Source: Plecoglossus altivelis
Taxonomy: Eukaryota > Chordata > Actinopteri > Osmeriformes > Plecoglossidae
NCBI GenBank assembly: GCA_036571765.1
Contig: BROE01000018.1
Span: 12,890,694-12,954,693 of the forward strand
DNA length: 64,000 nt
Reading direction: 5' to 3'
A model generated the notes under the pieces. It did no database searches. It saw nothing but the letters and a program-made list of their open reading frames with translations, and was not told the DNA's origin. Positions 1 through 11,900 of the stretch are shown here, piece by piece (within the stretch, counting starts at the first letter, position 1; each line of letters begins with the position of its first letter). The position numbers and the translations under genes are program-made.

Positions 1-913
1 CATCCCTCAAGAAGCACTCATTGGGACACTGACTATACCATGGTTCACCTGTTGACCTCATATCAACTTCTGTGTGGATTGTTGTATACTAACATGCACC
101 AGGGTGAGTTTCAACCACAAACCCTGGTTTACAACTAAACGCAGAAGGCTGAGGTTGGACAACAAGGAAGCGTTTAGTAGTGGGGATAGAGGTCACATTC
201 AAGGACTGGACTCTCCTTTTTTTATGCAAGGATCCTGTTTGTAGACTTCAGCTCTACCTTCAATATTATCATCCCTGCTCTGCTTCAGGATATTCTCTCC
301 CAGCTGAACATGCCAGACTCCACCTGCAGGTGTATCACAGATTTCCTGTATGACAGGAAGTAGTGCGATAAGCTGAGAACACAATACAATTGTTTCTGAG
401 TAGACTAATATCCCTGGACTACACAGTAACAATGGTTAAGCCTAGAAAGACATTATTTTCACAGCTGTAGGCATCAACACTGGCTGGATAAACTTATTTA
501 TGAATTGGAAATTCACAAACACGTTTTTGGGTTGCCTATATGATTTAGAAAATAAAATACTAAAATACTGGTTCATCAAACATTCAAGAAAACTCAAGAA
601 TTCACTAGGGTCAAATGACCCATGCTCAGTGCCTCTAGTGTTAAATGCTGGTTTGGTTTTCAGTCCCATGGAACAGCTTTTGACATTTGCCTGGGATAGA
701 AAGAGCAGCATGGTGGACCCCCCCTCTCCCCTCCCCCCCTAACTTCGGAGAAGACAGAAGATTATTTACTGTTAATTTAAATCTTATGAGCCCATGGAGG
801 TGTGAACAGGATGTCAGCTCTGTTTCTGGTGTCTTGTTCTCTGCTACGTAACCTTGACCCATTGTTACTAACCCTAATCTTTACTAACTTAATATATGAC
901 TTCATTTCTACAG
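1..913 (+). other. taok2: taok2 intron (3' part of last intron)
   Basis: This stretch precedes the taok2 terminal exon and ends in a pyrimidine-containing acceptor whose AG is at 912-913. No upstream taok2 exon was recognised here. It holds one LINE fragment (233-361) and otherwise unremarkable AT-rich intron sequence with a C-rich run at about 718-740. Confidence 0.7.
233..361 (+). mobile_element. LINE reverse-transcriptase fragment
   Basis: Read on the + strand, this short stretch encodes a peptide beginning FVDFSSTFNIIIP, followed by a leucine-rich helix and a DFLYDRK-like motif. That is the conserved palm region of fish Rex1/CR1-type LINE reverse transcriptases, and it matches the region at 17938-18060, which reads LFIDFSSAFNTIIP. 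It is a small 5'- and 3'-truncated relic in the taok2 intron. Confidence 0.6.
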
Positions 914-1810
914 ATAGAGGAAGAGATGCTGTCGATACAGAATGAGCGCTCTGAGCGCATCCGCACTCTACTGGAGCGTCAGGCACATGAAATCGAAGCC
1001 TTTGACTCTGAAAGCATGCGTCTTGGCTTTAGCAATATGGCTCTGACTGGCATCCCAGCAGAGGCTTTCAACCAGGGATATCCCAACCCTTCCTCAGGCC
1101 CTGGGGGTTGGCCATCAAGGCCCGTTCCCCGATCGGGCAGCCATTGGAGCCATGGTGTGCAGAACTCTGTGGCGCCATCCTGGCGTAGCCAGAACAGCTG
1201 CAGTGGGGGAAGCAGCAGCAGCAGCAGCAGTGAATTTAGCAGGGCAGAGTCAATAACATCTTCCCACCGACTGGGAAGAGATGGCAAGATGAATGTTAGT
1301 GGCAGGGGCCACACATCAGCCACCTCCTCTTCACCAGTCTCTTCACATCCCTACCACCAGCAGCAGCAAAAATATCTTCCCCAGAACTATCACCACCAGA
1401 GCACACCCCTCTTGTACCGTGAGAACCATGAGAAGGAGCGGGACAGGGGGAGAGAGTGGGCTGGTGGAGGGGGTGGGGGTCACTATGCCCACCATTCCCA
1501 AGGCCACCACCTGTCCTCGCATGCCTCGGCACAGTCTCTGGCCATCCTGCCTCCACCTCCTCCACCCCCCCCTATTGACCTCTCCTCAACATCTCTGCTT
1601 TCCTCCTCCTCTTCCTCCCAGGGGGGCTATGGAGGTGTGGGCCTGGTAGTAAGGGGCCCCAGCCTGATGGCCCTGAGAAACAGCCCTCAGCCATTGAGGA
1701 GAACAGCCTCTGGTGGGCCAAGTGGTGCAGGAGGAAGCGATGGAGGCCTCAGTCGGAGCACCTCAGTCACCTCACACATCTCCAATGGCTCCCATCTCTC
1801 CTACTCTTAA
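914..1810 (+). CDS. taok2: Serine/threonine-protein kinase TAO2, last coding exon (partial gene)
   Basis: This is the terminal coding exon of TAOK2, a Ste20-family MAP3K acting in p38/JNK signalling and microtubule/dendrite organisation. The kinase domain lies upstream, outside the window. The exon opens just after an acceptor AG at 912-913 and reads IEEEMLSIQNERSERIRTLL, the end of the C-terminal coiled coil. The segment AHEIEAFDSESMRLGFSNMA and the nearby SRPVPRSGSHWSHG are hallmarks of TAOK2, whereas TAOK1 stops soon after the coiled coil. The tail is low complexity: Ser runs, Gly runs, a run of eight Pro, then LRNSPQPLRR and the terminal LSRSTSVTSHISNGSHLSYS, which parallels the human TAOK2 beta C-terminus. 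The TAA stop is at 1808-1810. About 298 codons lie here. An in-frame ATG at 896 is in the intron and is not a start. Confidence 0.93.
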   Translation: MEEEMLSIQNERSERIRTLLERQAHEIEAFDSESMRLGFSNMALTGIPAEAFNQGYPNPSSGPGGWPSRPVPRSGSHWSHGVQNSVAPSWRSQNSCSGGSSSSSSSEFSRAESITSSHRLGRDGKMNVSGRGHTSATSSSPVSSHPYHQQQQKYLPQNYHHQSTPLLYRENHEKERDRGREWAGGGGGGHYAHHSQGHHLSSHASAQSLAILPPPPPPPPIDLSSTSLLSSSSSSQGGYGGVGLVVRGPSLMALRNSPQPLRRTASGGPSGAGGSDGGLSRSTSVTSHISNGSHLSYS

Positions 1811-2600
1811 AGCTAAGTGGGGAGAGGAGTCCCCATGTCTTATGTTCTCTTACACCTCAAAGTGATGGGGAAGGGGGAATTCCATCTTTCTTTACTACTT
1901 CCTGAGTGGTAGCTTTAATAGATCCACTCATTGAAGGGAGGGGCATAGTTTATAAGCCTCTTTGACAAGATAGAACCATCTTTCAATACTCAAGCTAAGG
2001 GATTGTCAATTAGCACACTTGGCCAATGCTGCCAGACCTGCCAAGTAGACAGTTCTTCCAGGTAAACCTTTGGCCGCCGTAAGTTTTACACACTGCCCAC
2101 AAAAGTACTGAGTTTATCAAATGTTCTTTATGTTCTCCATTTTTTTGGGAATAAGATGATCATTTCCACTCATTGGGGCTAGGTATTAGCTGAAGGACTA
2201 CAATCTCTAAATATGTCAGACTTTGGTAAGATTTGGACAAACTAGCATCTTCGAGGAGAATAGAGACCACTGAGTATTGAGTTCCCCAATTGACACTCAA
2301 AACCCACCCTTTGTACAATTCAATTCTGCATGGCTTGGTATGAGATCTGTTGACACCTGTTACAGCCTTCCAGGAGTACATGTACGTTTATGTATTTTAT
2401 TTGATTAATTATTGTTGTGTCCATATAATGCAAGTGTTTACATGTGCTTCTAACGGCAAAGAGCATTGCTTACTCAAAGTAAGACTTATGTTACGAGACA
2501 GAGCTGAGTAGTGTGTGATTAAAGGAACAATGTAATTATGTAAATAGCCCTTACAGCATTACTGAATCTTTTTAATAAAATGGTCAACAGAGGTGTAAGT
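1811..2600 (+). other. taok2: taok2 3'UTR
   Basis: This runs from the taok2 stop to the first strong polyadenylation hexamer and contains no ORF of note and no recognised repeat. The end is set by the signal at 2574-2579 and is inferred. Further AATAAA-like hexamers near 2900 could give a longer form. Confidence 0.55.
2574..2579 (+). terminator. taok2: Polyadenylation signal, taok2
   Basis: A canonical AATAAA lies about 765 nt after the taok2 stop and is followed by a TG-rich stretch, as expected of a cleavage region. Confidence 0.55.
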
Positions 2601-3848
2601 TACATTTTCTTTTATAGAATTCTGAATTTCAACAAATGCAACACTGCCATTTAGTGTCTTGACAGACAACTTCACCACTGCCTTTTAAAAGGGATGCTGC
2701 CATGGCAGTCGTTTTGAGTGAGGCAAGGACTAATTCCACACACAATCTGAAAGTGTGCACAATGCTAAATGCTTGCTTTGTTTTTTCAACTTTGGCATAT
2801 TCCTTGCCAGCTCTTTCTGAGTATAGACATGACATATAAAAACAGCAGATATTACAATTTAATGCATGGGAATAATGTACATTCATTATTTGTATATACA
2901 TAATAAAACCTTTGTTCAACCTGTTTGTAATAATCCAAATTATACATATATAAATTACTTGTCGATTTATGACCCATAGAATATGTTAAACTGTTCAATA
3001 ATTGATCAACATTGTATTTAATAAATGTGCATAGAAGCACTAGCTCTTGAACTGTAAAGTAATAAAAATGCATTTGCTACATGTTTAAGAAATTGGACAT
3101 TGATATGGAATACCATGCTATTATAACTACTACTGGAATTGTAATATTCATTTTGCGCAACAACTTGGTCTCTGTATTTTAAGTTATTGCCAGTTTTTGA
3201 CAAGGTGGATTAAGAGGCTATAAACTTTGATATACAACTCAAAATCATATTATGGATCCTCCTACATTCATCAAACCTTATTATTACTATCTTTTAGTAT
3301 TTTAATCATGTTATGTGCACACAAAATGTAGCACCATCGCTTATGACACCAGCCTTTCCCAAATTAAAGTCCGTTTAAAATCCCAGACAATGGATTTCTG
3401 AGAGCTGCAATATTTCTTATTGGCTTACTTTGTAGGTGGGAAGAAAATGTAGGATTTAGTGTTGGTCATATAAGCCTGCAGTGACAATAAAGAAGTTAAA
3501 GTTAATTTAAAAATAAAGTTAAAAGAATGAAGCATATGCTATGATTATGGTAATTAAAGATATAAAATTATGAAATCAAGAAAGTACTGCCTTTCCCTAC
3601 ATTTTTTTAGGTCCCAGTCCTCTCTAATTTAGATGGTTCAATATATATTGTAGACTGCCAAACAATGCCTCTCAACAGACCCTCCTCAGACATGCTCAGT
3701 GTGTGAAGTCATTGCAACGTTAGATTGTGTTTAGGAGTTGTCTTCCTCTTCTAGAAATCAGCATCACAACAACTTTCTGGTTGACCACTAGGGGTTCCAT
3801 GTTTAATGTCTTGCCCGGTACGGTACTCACCAAAATAAGTGAGGTAAA
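2601..3848. other. Intergenic, no gene seen
   Basis: AT-rich sequence between the taok2 polyadenylation site and the inverted repeat at 3849. The open frames are short and show no family resemblance. No repeat family was recognised. Confidence 0.4.
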
Positions 3849-3893
3849 ACTGAAAATGCCTGAGTATATACAGGATATCTATCTATCTGTTTA

Positions 3894-3939
<46 letters not shown>

Positions 3940-3968
3940 AATTATTTATATACTCAGGCATTTTCAGT
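3849..3968. repeat. 22-bp perfect inverted repeat around a (TA)n run
   Basis: The arms at 3849-3870 and 3947-3968 are exact reverse complements over 22 bp. They enclose ATCT-type repeats and a pure TA run at 3896-3937. The layout is that of a small hairpin, either a MITE-like element or a TA microsatellite expanded in the loop of an inverted repeat. Confidence 0.85.
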
Positions 3969-5604
3969 CTCACGGCCAGTTACTTTACTGTTTAAATAAG
4001 AAAAAGGGCGTCCTAACCAGTTTGATGCTCCAACTATAGTGAGAGTGGAAGAGAAAGTGTTGTGTCACTGTCCAGGCAAGATAATCTGTTTGGCTGCTGA
4101 GTATTTATTTGCCTGTTTTATGCATTAGGTGTATATGTATTTTCTAAACCAAAATTTACTACAGAGTATTCTGTATATGTTTTTAGCTGTGAACCCTGAA
4201 GATGGGGGCGAGGGAAAGAGAATATATCTGCCTACATGCTTTCAATTCAATTAAATCCTGCTTATATCATCCACTGACAGTTATGAACTCTTGAAAGGAA
4301 AGTGATGGGGAATGGTAAAGATTGGGAGTGTCGAAGTATGTTTGTCGATGGAACAGAGGAGGGGATGGCTTTAGGGTCTGGTACAGAGTTGTTGTTTGGG
4401 TTCAATGTAAATAGAGCATCTATTGTACATTTTGACTTTTTTTTAATAAACAAAACTTACTTTGCCCTGAGTTGGTTGTCCTGTCAGATGTTTTCAAATT
4501 GTAAGACCTTAAAGATTATTTGTCCCTTAGCCAAAGTAAAGAGTAAATGAGGCAGAAGGCAAAGCTCTGGTGTGTTTTTGACAACCCCCACTAGATGGCT
4601 AAAAAAGCAGCGATGCCACCATTTTGGACTGCATTACAAAGGGTATAGAATCATTTGCTGCTTCCATAAGAATGCAATTCGTTTAATGTGACAATTTAGA
4701 ATGCAAGATCACCATTTGGGGTTCTGATAGCATTATTTTACCAGACATTTTCACCTGAGTTCAGCGTTGCCAGACCCAGCAAACATCTCCAGCCCAACAA
4801 GTGCACATAACCAGCCCAAAATGCCTGAAAACTAGCCTAATATTCGTTGGATGTACGACGGAGGATATACCACATGTATACAATAAATGCTTCCATAGTT
4901 TAAAATTTTAAATGACAGGTGAATTATTTGTTTTCTTGTTTTATGATATTCTCACATTTCATTGGTTCATTACAACAAATTTAGGCACTTGACTAAAGGA
5001 AGTGTACGTAGGTTATGAACTATTACTGCTCACTCTGCCCACACATTTTCTCCATCCGGATTATGAGCTGGTTGCAGTTCCATATGAGGGTGCTCACAGG
5101 CAAATTAATGCAGTTTTATGGCGTTATACCCTTCAAAACCCACTTTTCTCAGGATAGAATTTTTTGTCTAATAATTTGAATGTGGCATTCAAAAGGGTAG
5201 GCAAAAAACACTGCTGGGTGTTTTTACAGTTTAAAAAATGTAGCCTTTTTGTTCTAAAAAAGCAATTTAAAATGTAAATAACATCATACACATGGCAGAA
5301 TGCTGGCATATTTTGGGCAACAACGACTCACACTGTAAGAAATTGAAAGTACAGAAAAGTGCTCCATTCAACTTTTGACCTATAATCCATGTTAAACTCA
5401 AATCTAATCTGAGATTTCTCAACGACAATTAGGCGAAAGAGATAAATGTAACCGTCTTAATAATAATAAAAACGTTTGCATTATGCTTTGTTCTTAAGTA
5501 CCTTCTTGAAAACAGCATCATACATCTTTTGACATGATATTTACATTCAACATTTTTGAAGGATGAGAATTTGGAAATTTTGTGCAGATAACACATGAAA
5601 TCTT
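3969..5604. other. Intergenic, no gene seen
   Basis: AT-rich intergenic DNA. Nothing protein-like and no confident repeat was recognised. The stretch around 4765-4870 has the texture of a dispersed repeat but I could not assign it. Confidence 0.4.
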
Positions 5605-6167
5605 CCACACACGGTGCTCCAGCAAGGCCAATAGTATCGTTAAGGACCCCACCCACCCCTCCCACAGCCTCTTCCAGCCGCTACCATTAGGTAGACGATA
5701 CCGGAGCATCAGAGCCCGCTCTGCCAGACTGATCAACAGCTTCTTCCCCCAGGCTGTGAGAGCCCTGAACTCTTCCGGGCCTCTATGACTACCCACACAA
5801 TAACTAAGACTATCAGAAAACTGGCACTAGTCACTCACCCACTGCACTTTTCATACACACTGCCGTGTGTACACAAACTGCACTAAAGTCTCTGTAATAA
5901 TATGTATCTATTCTTCGCACATGTACAATACTCTATGCACATGCACATCGGTAAGTATTTGTACAGTTTGTATAGTTTGCATCGTGTTTAGTTTATGTAT
6001 AGGAAAAATTTTATATTTATTTTAAAGTGTTTGTTGTTAGACTGTACTGTTAAATGTCTGTACTTATGTAGCACCGTGGCTCTGTGAGGCACGACATTTC
6101 GTTCCACTGTATGCACCCGCATGTAGCGGAATGACAATAAAGCACAACTTGAACTTGAACTTGAACA
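5605..6167 (+). mobile_element. Rex1/CR1-like LINE, 3'-end fragment
   Basis: This is a 5'-truncated LINE copy. It encodes the reverse transcriptase C-terminus (SIVKDPTHPSHSLFQPLPLG, then RRYRSIRARSARLINSFFPQ), then a 3'UTR and a tail of TTGAAC repeats (about 6145-6167). It is nearly identical to 18770-19317 over about 550 bp, including the segment that ends GGAATGACAATAAAG, so both derive from one recently active family. Rex1/CR1-like is my reading of the protein motifs. Confidence 0.8.
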
Positions 6168-7074
6168 TGGAATTAATCACAAGTCCACATTTTGATTGAC
6201 AGCTGTCACAGCCTAAAGTGACCATGTTCACTCCTATAATTTCAACCACTGGATAGGGCAACACGGCTGTTGTGGAGTCACATTTTAAAAAGTAAGTACG
6301 CGGTTCCTCTCTATCTATGTCAGGCCACCTACTTTCAGCTTCAGCATGTCAAACATCTCCTATAGGACCCCTTGTTCAATCTTAATGTTTTGGATTCGCC
6401 CTTGCAGAGTACTGCCTTTGGGTAGAGGAATCGCGTATCCTGAAGAAGTTTGTAATTTGTTGAGCCAGTTGCAAAACTGAGTTGGATAGTCTTATTAAGG
6501 GGGTCGTTTCCCCAGTGCTCTCTTACTCTACATTCTGACCACTTTTATCTGATCTTTCGATAAAATTGATGCATTATTATTTTCCATTATTATTATTATT
6601 TATCTCTGTAGGATCACATAAATTATTTTTTTATGTTTTAGGGCTGCCTGTAACTTTCTTGTCTGATCTGTTTGTTTTGTTAAGTTCTTCATATCTTTAT
6701 CACTGGATTGTGGCTCACCTGGACACTGGGCACTGGGCACCAACTACTGGCTCACTTGAACATTGGACTGGCTAATTGGCTGGTGGTAGGCCCCTCTCAA
6801 TTTACTCACAGTTTAAAACTCTTTCCTGTCCTCTCTTGCCTCCCTTGCCTCCCTTTCCCTTCTCTGACTTCCCTGACTTCTTCTCTCAGTAGTTGAAATG
6901 AAAGACATAGCATGTTTAGTGTTATGGGGTAGGGTCTAAAGGTTTTTTTTGCCATTATAAATGTTAGATTCATTTTAAGTTCACATTGTTCCTACCAAAG
7001 TTCAACATGTAACAGTAGGTGTGGTCACAGGCCACTGAATTAACTTGTGCAGAATGTTTTTTGGTGATTCTCTC
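6168..7074. other. Intergenic, no gene seen
   Basis: No protein-coding signal. Simple motifs are repeated at 6715-6790 (CTGG/CACTGG words) and CT-rich sequence lies at 6800-6890. No element was assigned. Confidence 0.35.
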
Positions 7075-7498
7075 ACTAGGACCCTTCCTCCTCTTGGGCT
7101 CAGGATAATGCACAAATATACTGGGAACAGCATCAGTCTTCATTTTCTGTTGGCCTTTTGCTTTTGTGAATTGGTCTTCCACAAAATGTGCCTGTGATGA
7201 CAATGGCACAATGGCTTGAGTTTGATTTCCACATGCATTCCAGACTAACCCCATAATTGTAAGTCCCAATTCAATTAAAGTCATGTAAATATTACAGTAA
7301 ACACATTGGTCCTTGATCCACAAGTGAAATATTATTAAATTCCCTCGTGAGGGTCACGTGCCTTCTGCCAACTTGGGCCAGCCATTTCCTTTTTCTTTTT
7401 CTGTCTTTTGGAAAACCATACATCTGGATGCCTTTTTCGGACCAATTGGAGCACCCAGATGCTGCACAGCCAACTATCTCCTTGTCTTCTAGGATCAA
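7075..7498 (-). pseudogene. Broken THAP-domain (C2CH zinc finger) coding remnant
   Basis: On the minus strand, two frames together make a THAP DNA-binding domain. The first (7498 downward) reads CAASGCSNWSEKGIQMYGFP followed by KDRKRKRKWLAQV, the N-terminal half with the Cys pair and the FPKD motif. The second (about 7200-7080) reads HFVEDQF, then MKTDAVPSIF, which corresponds to the C-terminal HF and the AVPSIF signature. A stop and a frameshift separate the halves, so it cannot encode an intact protein. THAP domains occur in host THAP genes and in P-element and Kolobok-type transposases. With no neighbouring exons and many DNA transposons nearby, a transposon relic is more likely. Downstream function is unknown. 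Confidence 0.65.
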
Positions 7499-7556
7499 AC
7501 GAAGTGCAGTAGCTCATTAATTTGACATTTAGTACTGCATTTCAACCACTATGATT

Positions 7557-7558
<2 letters not shown>

Positions 7559-7592
<34 letters not shown>

Positions 7593-7610
7593 TGTGCGTG
7601 CGTGCGTGCT
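7559..7610. repeat. (TG)n microsatellite
   Basis: About 50 bp of alternating TG, grading into CGTG/CGTGCGTG. Alternating purine-pyrimidine DNA of this kind can adopt Z-DNA and is length-polymorphic. Confidence 0.95.
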
Positions 7611-8196
7611 CCTAGTCTGACTTATGTTAACAGCAATCATTTAGATCATCAGATCACTTCAAAAACAAGATTGGAAGAACGTGAGTGGGAAAACAAGCTT
7701 GATGAATAAAAAAATGTGTTAAACAAGTCACATTACTTCAACAGTCAAAGGTTAAACGTTAACAATAGTCATTAGGTAACTGCAGAGCCATGTAAATTAA
7801 TGCAATACATAAATACATGAAAATATTGTACTTGTAAATTATACAACACACCAGTAACCAATTGATATTGTGTTAGTATACCGAAAATGCCATGTGTCAG
7901 CAGAATCAGAAACTGTTGCAACTCTCCTTTTATATGGCTCTGGGCTGTTGTATTTGTACTTCTGATGAAGCCCTGTTGAGTATAGGTGAAAAACTAAGGC
8001 GCAAAAAGAATGAAATACTTTCATAAAAAGGAAAAGGATGTACAGTATGCATGTACGTTTTTTTATGTAATGATTAAAAACCAACGCACTGATGAAAATG
8101 CTATACATTGTCTCTCTATGCAACATATTGGACAAGGGGTGAAAATGCTCTGTAGTACAACGCAAATCAGCACAGGTGGTCACCCTAAATACATGT
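7611..8196. other. Intergenic, no gene seen
   Basis: AT-rich sequence without recognisable coding or repeat structure. Confidence 0.35.
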
Positions 8197-8372
8197 CATT
8201 CATTCATTTTCTGCTGCTGATCCCTGGTAGGGATTGCAGTGCCGCTTGTTCCCGTTAGGGAACCTATCCCAGTAACTTCGGGCCATAGGCGGGGTACACC
8301 CTGGACTGGGAGCCAACAAGTTGCAGGGATATCACAGAGACACAGACAACCATTCACTCTCACATTCATTCA
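8197..8372 (-). mobile_element. tRNA-derived SINE, 3'-end fragment
   Basis: This matches the start of the fuller copy at 31573-31993, sharing GGGATTGCAGTGCC, GGCGGGGTACACCCTGGACT (one difference) and CACAGAGACACAGACAACCA. The copy lacks the tRNA-like head, so it is a 5'-truncated SINE in minus orientation, with a CATTCATT-rich tail on the + strand side. Confidence 0.75.
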
Positions 8373-8919
8373 TCCTCAATACATTTGAAAACACAAAAAC
8401 GTAAATCTGTATTTATACACACACATACATGTTCATGTCACATTTATATATTACATTTTTATTTAAACGTTGTATGCCAATTAGGCATTGTATCATATAA
8501 TTGGTCATTTATTTTGTCTTTGCGATGTATAATAATTGATTTATTAAATTATTATGTAATTATTTCCATTTTGACCCATTTGGTTCTCCATAGATGGCAA
8601 ACCACACACCATAGCAGCTAAACGGTTATATCGAGAATTTGTACTAATGTGTGTGGTCTCTCACATTTTGAAAATCAGAAATCAGAAAATAAGTTTAAAA
8701 AAATATTTTAGTGTGTACCCAACTTTAGCCTGCGAGTCGAGAAATGGAAATTGTACCCATCCAAGGGGATGTTCCGCCTACTTGGCTGCTCTATACCGGA
8801 TATGTCGTCCACGAACATCAACAGCGTTTCTGTTTGGCAGGGTGAGAGCTTCAAAGCCGACGCGCTTGGAAGCATTGGAGGGCGATTTATTTTTACCACA
8901 TTTTTTGAAAGTTGCTGCC
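8373..8919 (+). promoter_or_regulatory. cdipt: Upstream region and 5'UTR of cdipt
   Basis: This lies between the SINE fragment and the cdipt start codon. The distal part is AT-rich. From about 8730 the sequence becomes more GC- and CpG-containing, which suggests the promoter/5'UTR, but no TATA box or specific factor site is clear. The transcription start cannot be set from sequence. Confidence 0.4.
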
Positions 8920-11900
8920 ATGGCCGATGAAAATATTTTCCTTTTTGTTCCGAATTTGATCGGTTAGTATGTCACTGTACAAATGGTTCATACTCTTAAC
9001 CACATCTTCGTGTCGGACTAATTGGACCATATTCAATAGTAAGGCTAGCTCTATAATGTAGAATTCTTGCCTGAAGTCGACCTGTGGTTCGTCTACTGAT
9101 ATTATCAACTGCCTAGTGCTTTTGTCCATCCGGAGAGATGTAGGTCGTTAACGCTGCTTGACAAGCATCGACAGATGAATTCATTAAAATATTTAGGTCC
9201 GCTTGTAGGGCCAAGATAGCTTTCGTACCAAACGACGTTATCATTCACTGTTAGCTCGACATTTGGTAGATTTGTACGGTCTAGTTAGGAGTTTGACAGC
9301 CTCCAGCATCCATTGTTGTAGACTACGGTCGGGTCTGGCAGTTAATTTTTTCCGTAATGAAATCAAATTCAAATGAACATCTGATTTCAGGCAATGTTTT
9401 ATGCCATCGCTGGTAATAACCTCTTCTTTTGGTAGGGTATGCCCGTATTGTGCTGGCTTTTTTGGCATTCTACCTGATGCAATGTTGTCCAGTGCCTGCA
9501 GTATTCTTCTACCTCCTTAGTTCACTCCTGGATGCCTTTGATGGGCATGCCGCTAGGGCCCTCAACCAAGGTATTTAAATATAACCCTTAAATGATTAAC
9601 CTAGTGTGACTCAAATTATCCTGGCTTTACAGTACATGGTATGGTCATCCTATCTTCTTGCAGGTACTAAGTTTGGGGCGATGCTGGATATGCTCACAGA
9701 CCGATGTGCTACAATGTGTTTGCTTGTCAATCTGGCTGTGCTCTACCCCTCTTACATCTTCTTCTTCCAGCTCAGTATGAGCTTGGACATTGCCAGCCAT
9801 TGGTTGCACCTGCACAGGTATACTCATAATTGTATATTGTCTGGACCAGACATGTCAAATGTATGGCCCGTAAATAGATTTTATGAGTCTTGTGACAATC
9901 TTTCCACAAGAAAGTGAATAGGATTAAGATGAAATGTGAATTCACACCAAGGACAATAATGCAAACTATAAATGACTACATATGCGTCCATACCATCTTC
10001 AACAATTAGCCTAGCATCTTGGAATTTTGTTTATTAATTTCGTATGGATTCTGGTTGGTTGTTAGTGTTTTATGATGTATCAACTGAAAAAGCAATCCCA
10101 ACTATATCCCCTTGCTAGATAATTGTCAATACCATTGTGGTGTGGACTCAAATGTCATGTTCCAAATATGTAATGATTCTTGTAATTATCTTTATAGTTA
10201 TTGCTATTGTCCGTGGTGGGAGTGAGCCTTAAGTCTGTTATTTACACAAATTCTGCTGTAATTGCACTTCATATGCATCAAACCCATTATATATGGTAAA
10301 ATTAAGTTACATTGGTTAGTGGTGTAGCTGGTGTAATAAAATCCACGTTAATTTGTTTTCGATTGCATTGTATAGGGCTTTCTACTTCTATCAATAGACA
10401 TCCCTCAACACTAGTGCCTTCATAAATGGCCACCAATATGAAAGAACTGACACCTGGCCTAGACCTGCAGGAGAATGATCCCCTCGACATGTTATTATTT
10501 TGGATTTGATGTAGTTTATAGGTGTAGGATAATATGATTCTAATATCAATCCATATATTTGGCTGCCATTATACATGAATAAACGTGGTTATCGGCAGGT
10601 CCTAATGTAATGTACACATGCAAACAAATGTCTTGTCATATTCACAAACGTAGAAAATGGCATTAATCCCCCTACTCCCTCTTTTTCTGTCTTAGCTCAA
10701 TGATGAAGGGATCGACAAGCCATAAGGCTATCGATCTATCCGGCAACCCCATTCTCCGTCTGTACTACACTTCCCGGGTAAGAGATATGGTCCACCTACA
10801 TCCTACTGTCATCCACGCTTATTATTTTTCAGACCTATTATATCATTACACATCTTGAACTCATAATAATTGAGTTTCATGTGTTGTCCATTCCCTGTTG
10901 AGACACAATCACAAGTTATTTTAATTATGTATTTACTTTCTTAATGTATCACCTCCAAACTTATTGTTTAAAGTGATCTAAGCCCTTGTGCACTCTTCAG
11001 GGGCCAGAATGACCCGAAACAACATTTTATACACACACACATTGTATGTGCTTGATTGAACTCAGACAACACTAAATCTTTCTGATTCATGTACAGCATT
11101 GCTGCACATTTCAGTGCCCAAAAGGGTACAGGGTAAAATTTAATTAACCTACTTTATTTCAGGGTGGAAGGTGGGGCCTCTTTGACCCTTAGGACAGGGA
11201 GAGTTTCAGAATATGAAGAGCACTAGGATTAAATGTCCAAACATTTGTAGAAAGACAAGAATTTTAATTGATTTACTTAAATTTGTTCAACTGATATGTA
11301 TGTATATTTAAAAAGTATAGATAAGATTGTTTAGGATAGATTTAAAAGCAAACAACATCCACTCATTGTTGCTTATTTACAATTCAAAATGAAAAGACTG
11401 AATGTGTAGGATCAAAAAGGGTTCTTTTTTCCTTAGTGGAAGAGGTAATGGTGATGTGGGAGCCTCACATTGCCTAGTTAAAACAGTTGCACCAAAACTA
11501 AGGGGGAAAAAATCAATCTTGTGTAAAAATTGCTGTGAACAATATGACTTAATCTTTCCTTTCTATTGATCATAAAATATATTTTGAGGTCGGACAGACA
11601 CAATTTAAGGAGCATATGCGACCAAAAAAGTTGCATTTTCTGGCCCTGGTGTAACTGATTGGTTCTTGAAGGCTTATAAATGATAGAAATTAGAAACATG
11701 GACAGACTACCGGGCTCAGTGACTTTTTGATTTGACCAGACACATATTCAAAGAGTGCGTGAATGTAACAGTAAGCTAATTGTCATGTTATTTTCAGCTG
11801 TATGTATCAGAAGGGAATGCTTGGAGTGTTGGGAACTGGATTTCAGATTGCAATGTTTAAAGAAACTGTTGAGACCAAATGCATTGATACCTGAGTGGTT

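Noticed and set aside
979..1323. 114-codon minus-strand frame opposite the taok2 exon.
   Set aside because: It mirrors the strongly supported TAOK2 coding sequence and has no family match of its own.
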